From positions 1 through 50,221 of the forward strand of contig JAFIEY010000206.1 of the NCBI GenBank assembly GCA_020832345.1: DNA of 50,221 bases. Direction: 5' to 3'. Of this stretch, positions 50,192 to 50,221 are shown in pieces (position 1 is the first letter of the stretch; every line of letters begins with the position of its first letter). The position numbers were made by a program, and so were the translations under genes. A model generated the notes under the pieces. That model was given only the letters and a program-made list of their open reading frames with translations, did no database searches and was not told the origin of the DNA. The stretch is from Cryomorphaceae bacterium (GTDB lineage Bacteria > Bacteroidota > Bacteroidia > Flavobacteriales > Schleiferiaceae).

Positions 50192-50221
50192 GAGCTTGTC
50201 CATAAAGTCAAAGTGGCTAGG
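50192..50221 (+). repeat. Hairpin repeat, copy 3, running off the window
   Basis: GAGCTTGTCCATAAAGTC, then AAAGTGGCTAG, closely matching the copy at 45410. It starts exactly at the end of the truncated frame and may be the terminus of a larger element outside the window; terminal sequences of this sort occur in insertion sequences, but none is visible here. Confidence 0.6.

Overview
The window looks like a chromosome segment of a member of the Bacteroidetes, probably order Flavobacteriales. Reasons: three proteins carry type IX secretion (T9SS) sorting domains; the promoters that can be seen have the Bacteroidetes form TTG-N19/21-TAnnTTTG; Shine-Dalgarno sites are generally absent; and the order rplQ-carA-eno-gltA follows a fused str-S10-spc-alpha ribosomal superoperon. 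The species cannot be named from sequence alone.

Layout. 1-1.1 kb: the 3' part of a T9SS-exported protein and a very small protein that is little more than a signal peptide plus a T9SS sorting domain. 1.2-11.6 kb: housekeeping genes parE, an acyl-CoA dehydrogenase, an M3 oligopeptidase, a murF / PLP-enzyme / LysM-glucosaminidase operon (minus strand) and a dGTPase. 11.6-14.9 kb: a large secreted CotH/lamin-tail protein. 15.0-17.7 kb: an operon of a short-chain dehydrogenase-like protein lacking the catalytic Tyr, a flavin reductase and a photolyase/cryptochrome. 17.9-18.7 kb: a FISUMP lipoprotein. 18.9-22.7 kb: gltA, eno and carA (minus strand). 22.8-39.97 kb: one continuous minus-strand ribosomal superoperon from rpsL to rplQ, including fusA, secY, infA and rpoA, with a textbook promoter at one end and a strong hairpin terminator at the other. 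40.8-45.4 kb: pyrG, yidC, a DUF6438-type lipoprotein and a small esterase (plus strand). 45.5-50.2 kb: an AT-rich accessory tail of exported proteins of unknown function on the minus strand, ending in a gene remnant.

The most interesting non-coding signals are: (1) a GC-rich segment of about 250 bp (40236-40484) in the AT-rich gap between the divergent rpsL and pyrG promoters, which folds into several long helices and looks like an unassigned structured RNA; (2) a 125-137 bp repeat with imperfect terminal inverted repeats present twice, in opposite orientations, each time between convergent genes; (3) a hairpin-forming repeat of about 28 bp present three times, two copies of which bracket the accessory tail, one of them abutting the gene remnant at the window edge. 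No rRNA, tRNA, CRISPR array or transposase gene was seen.
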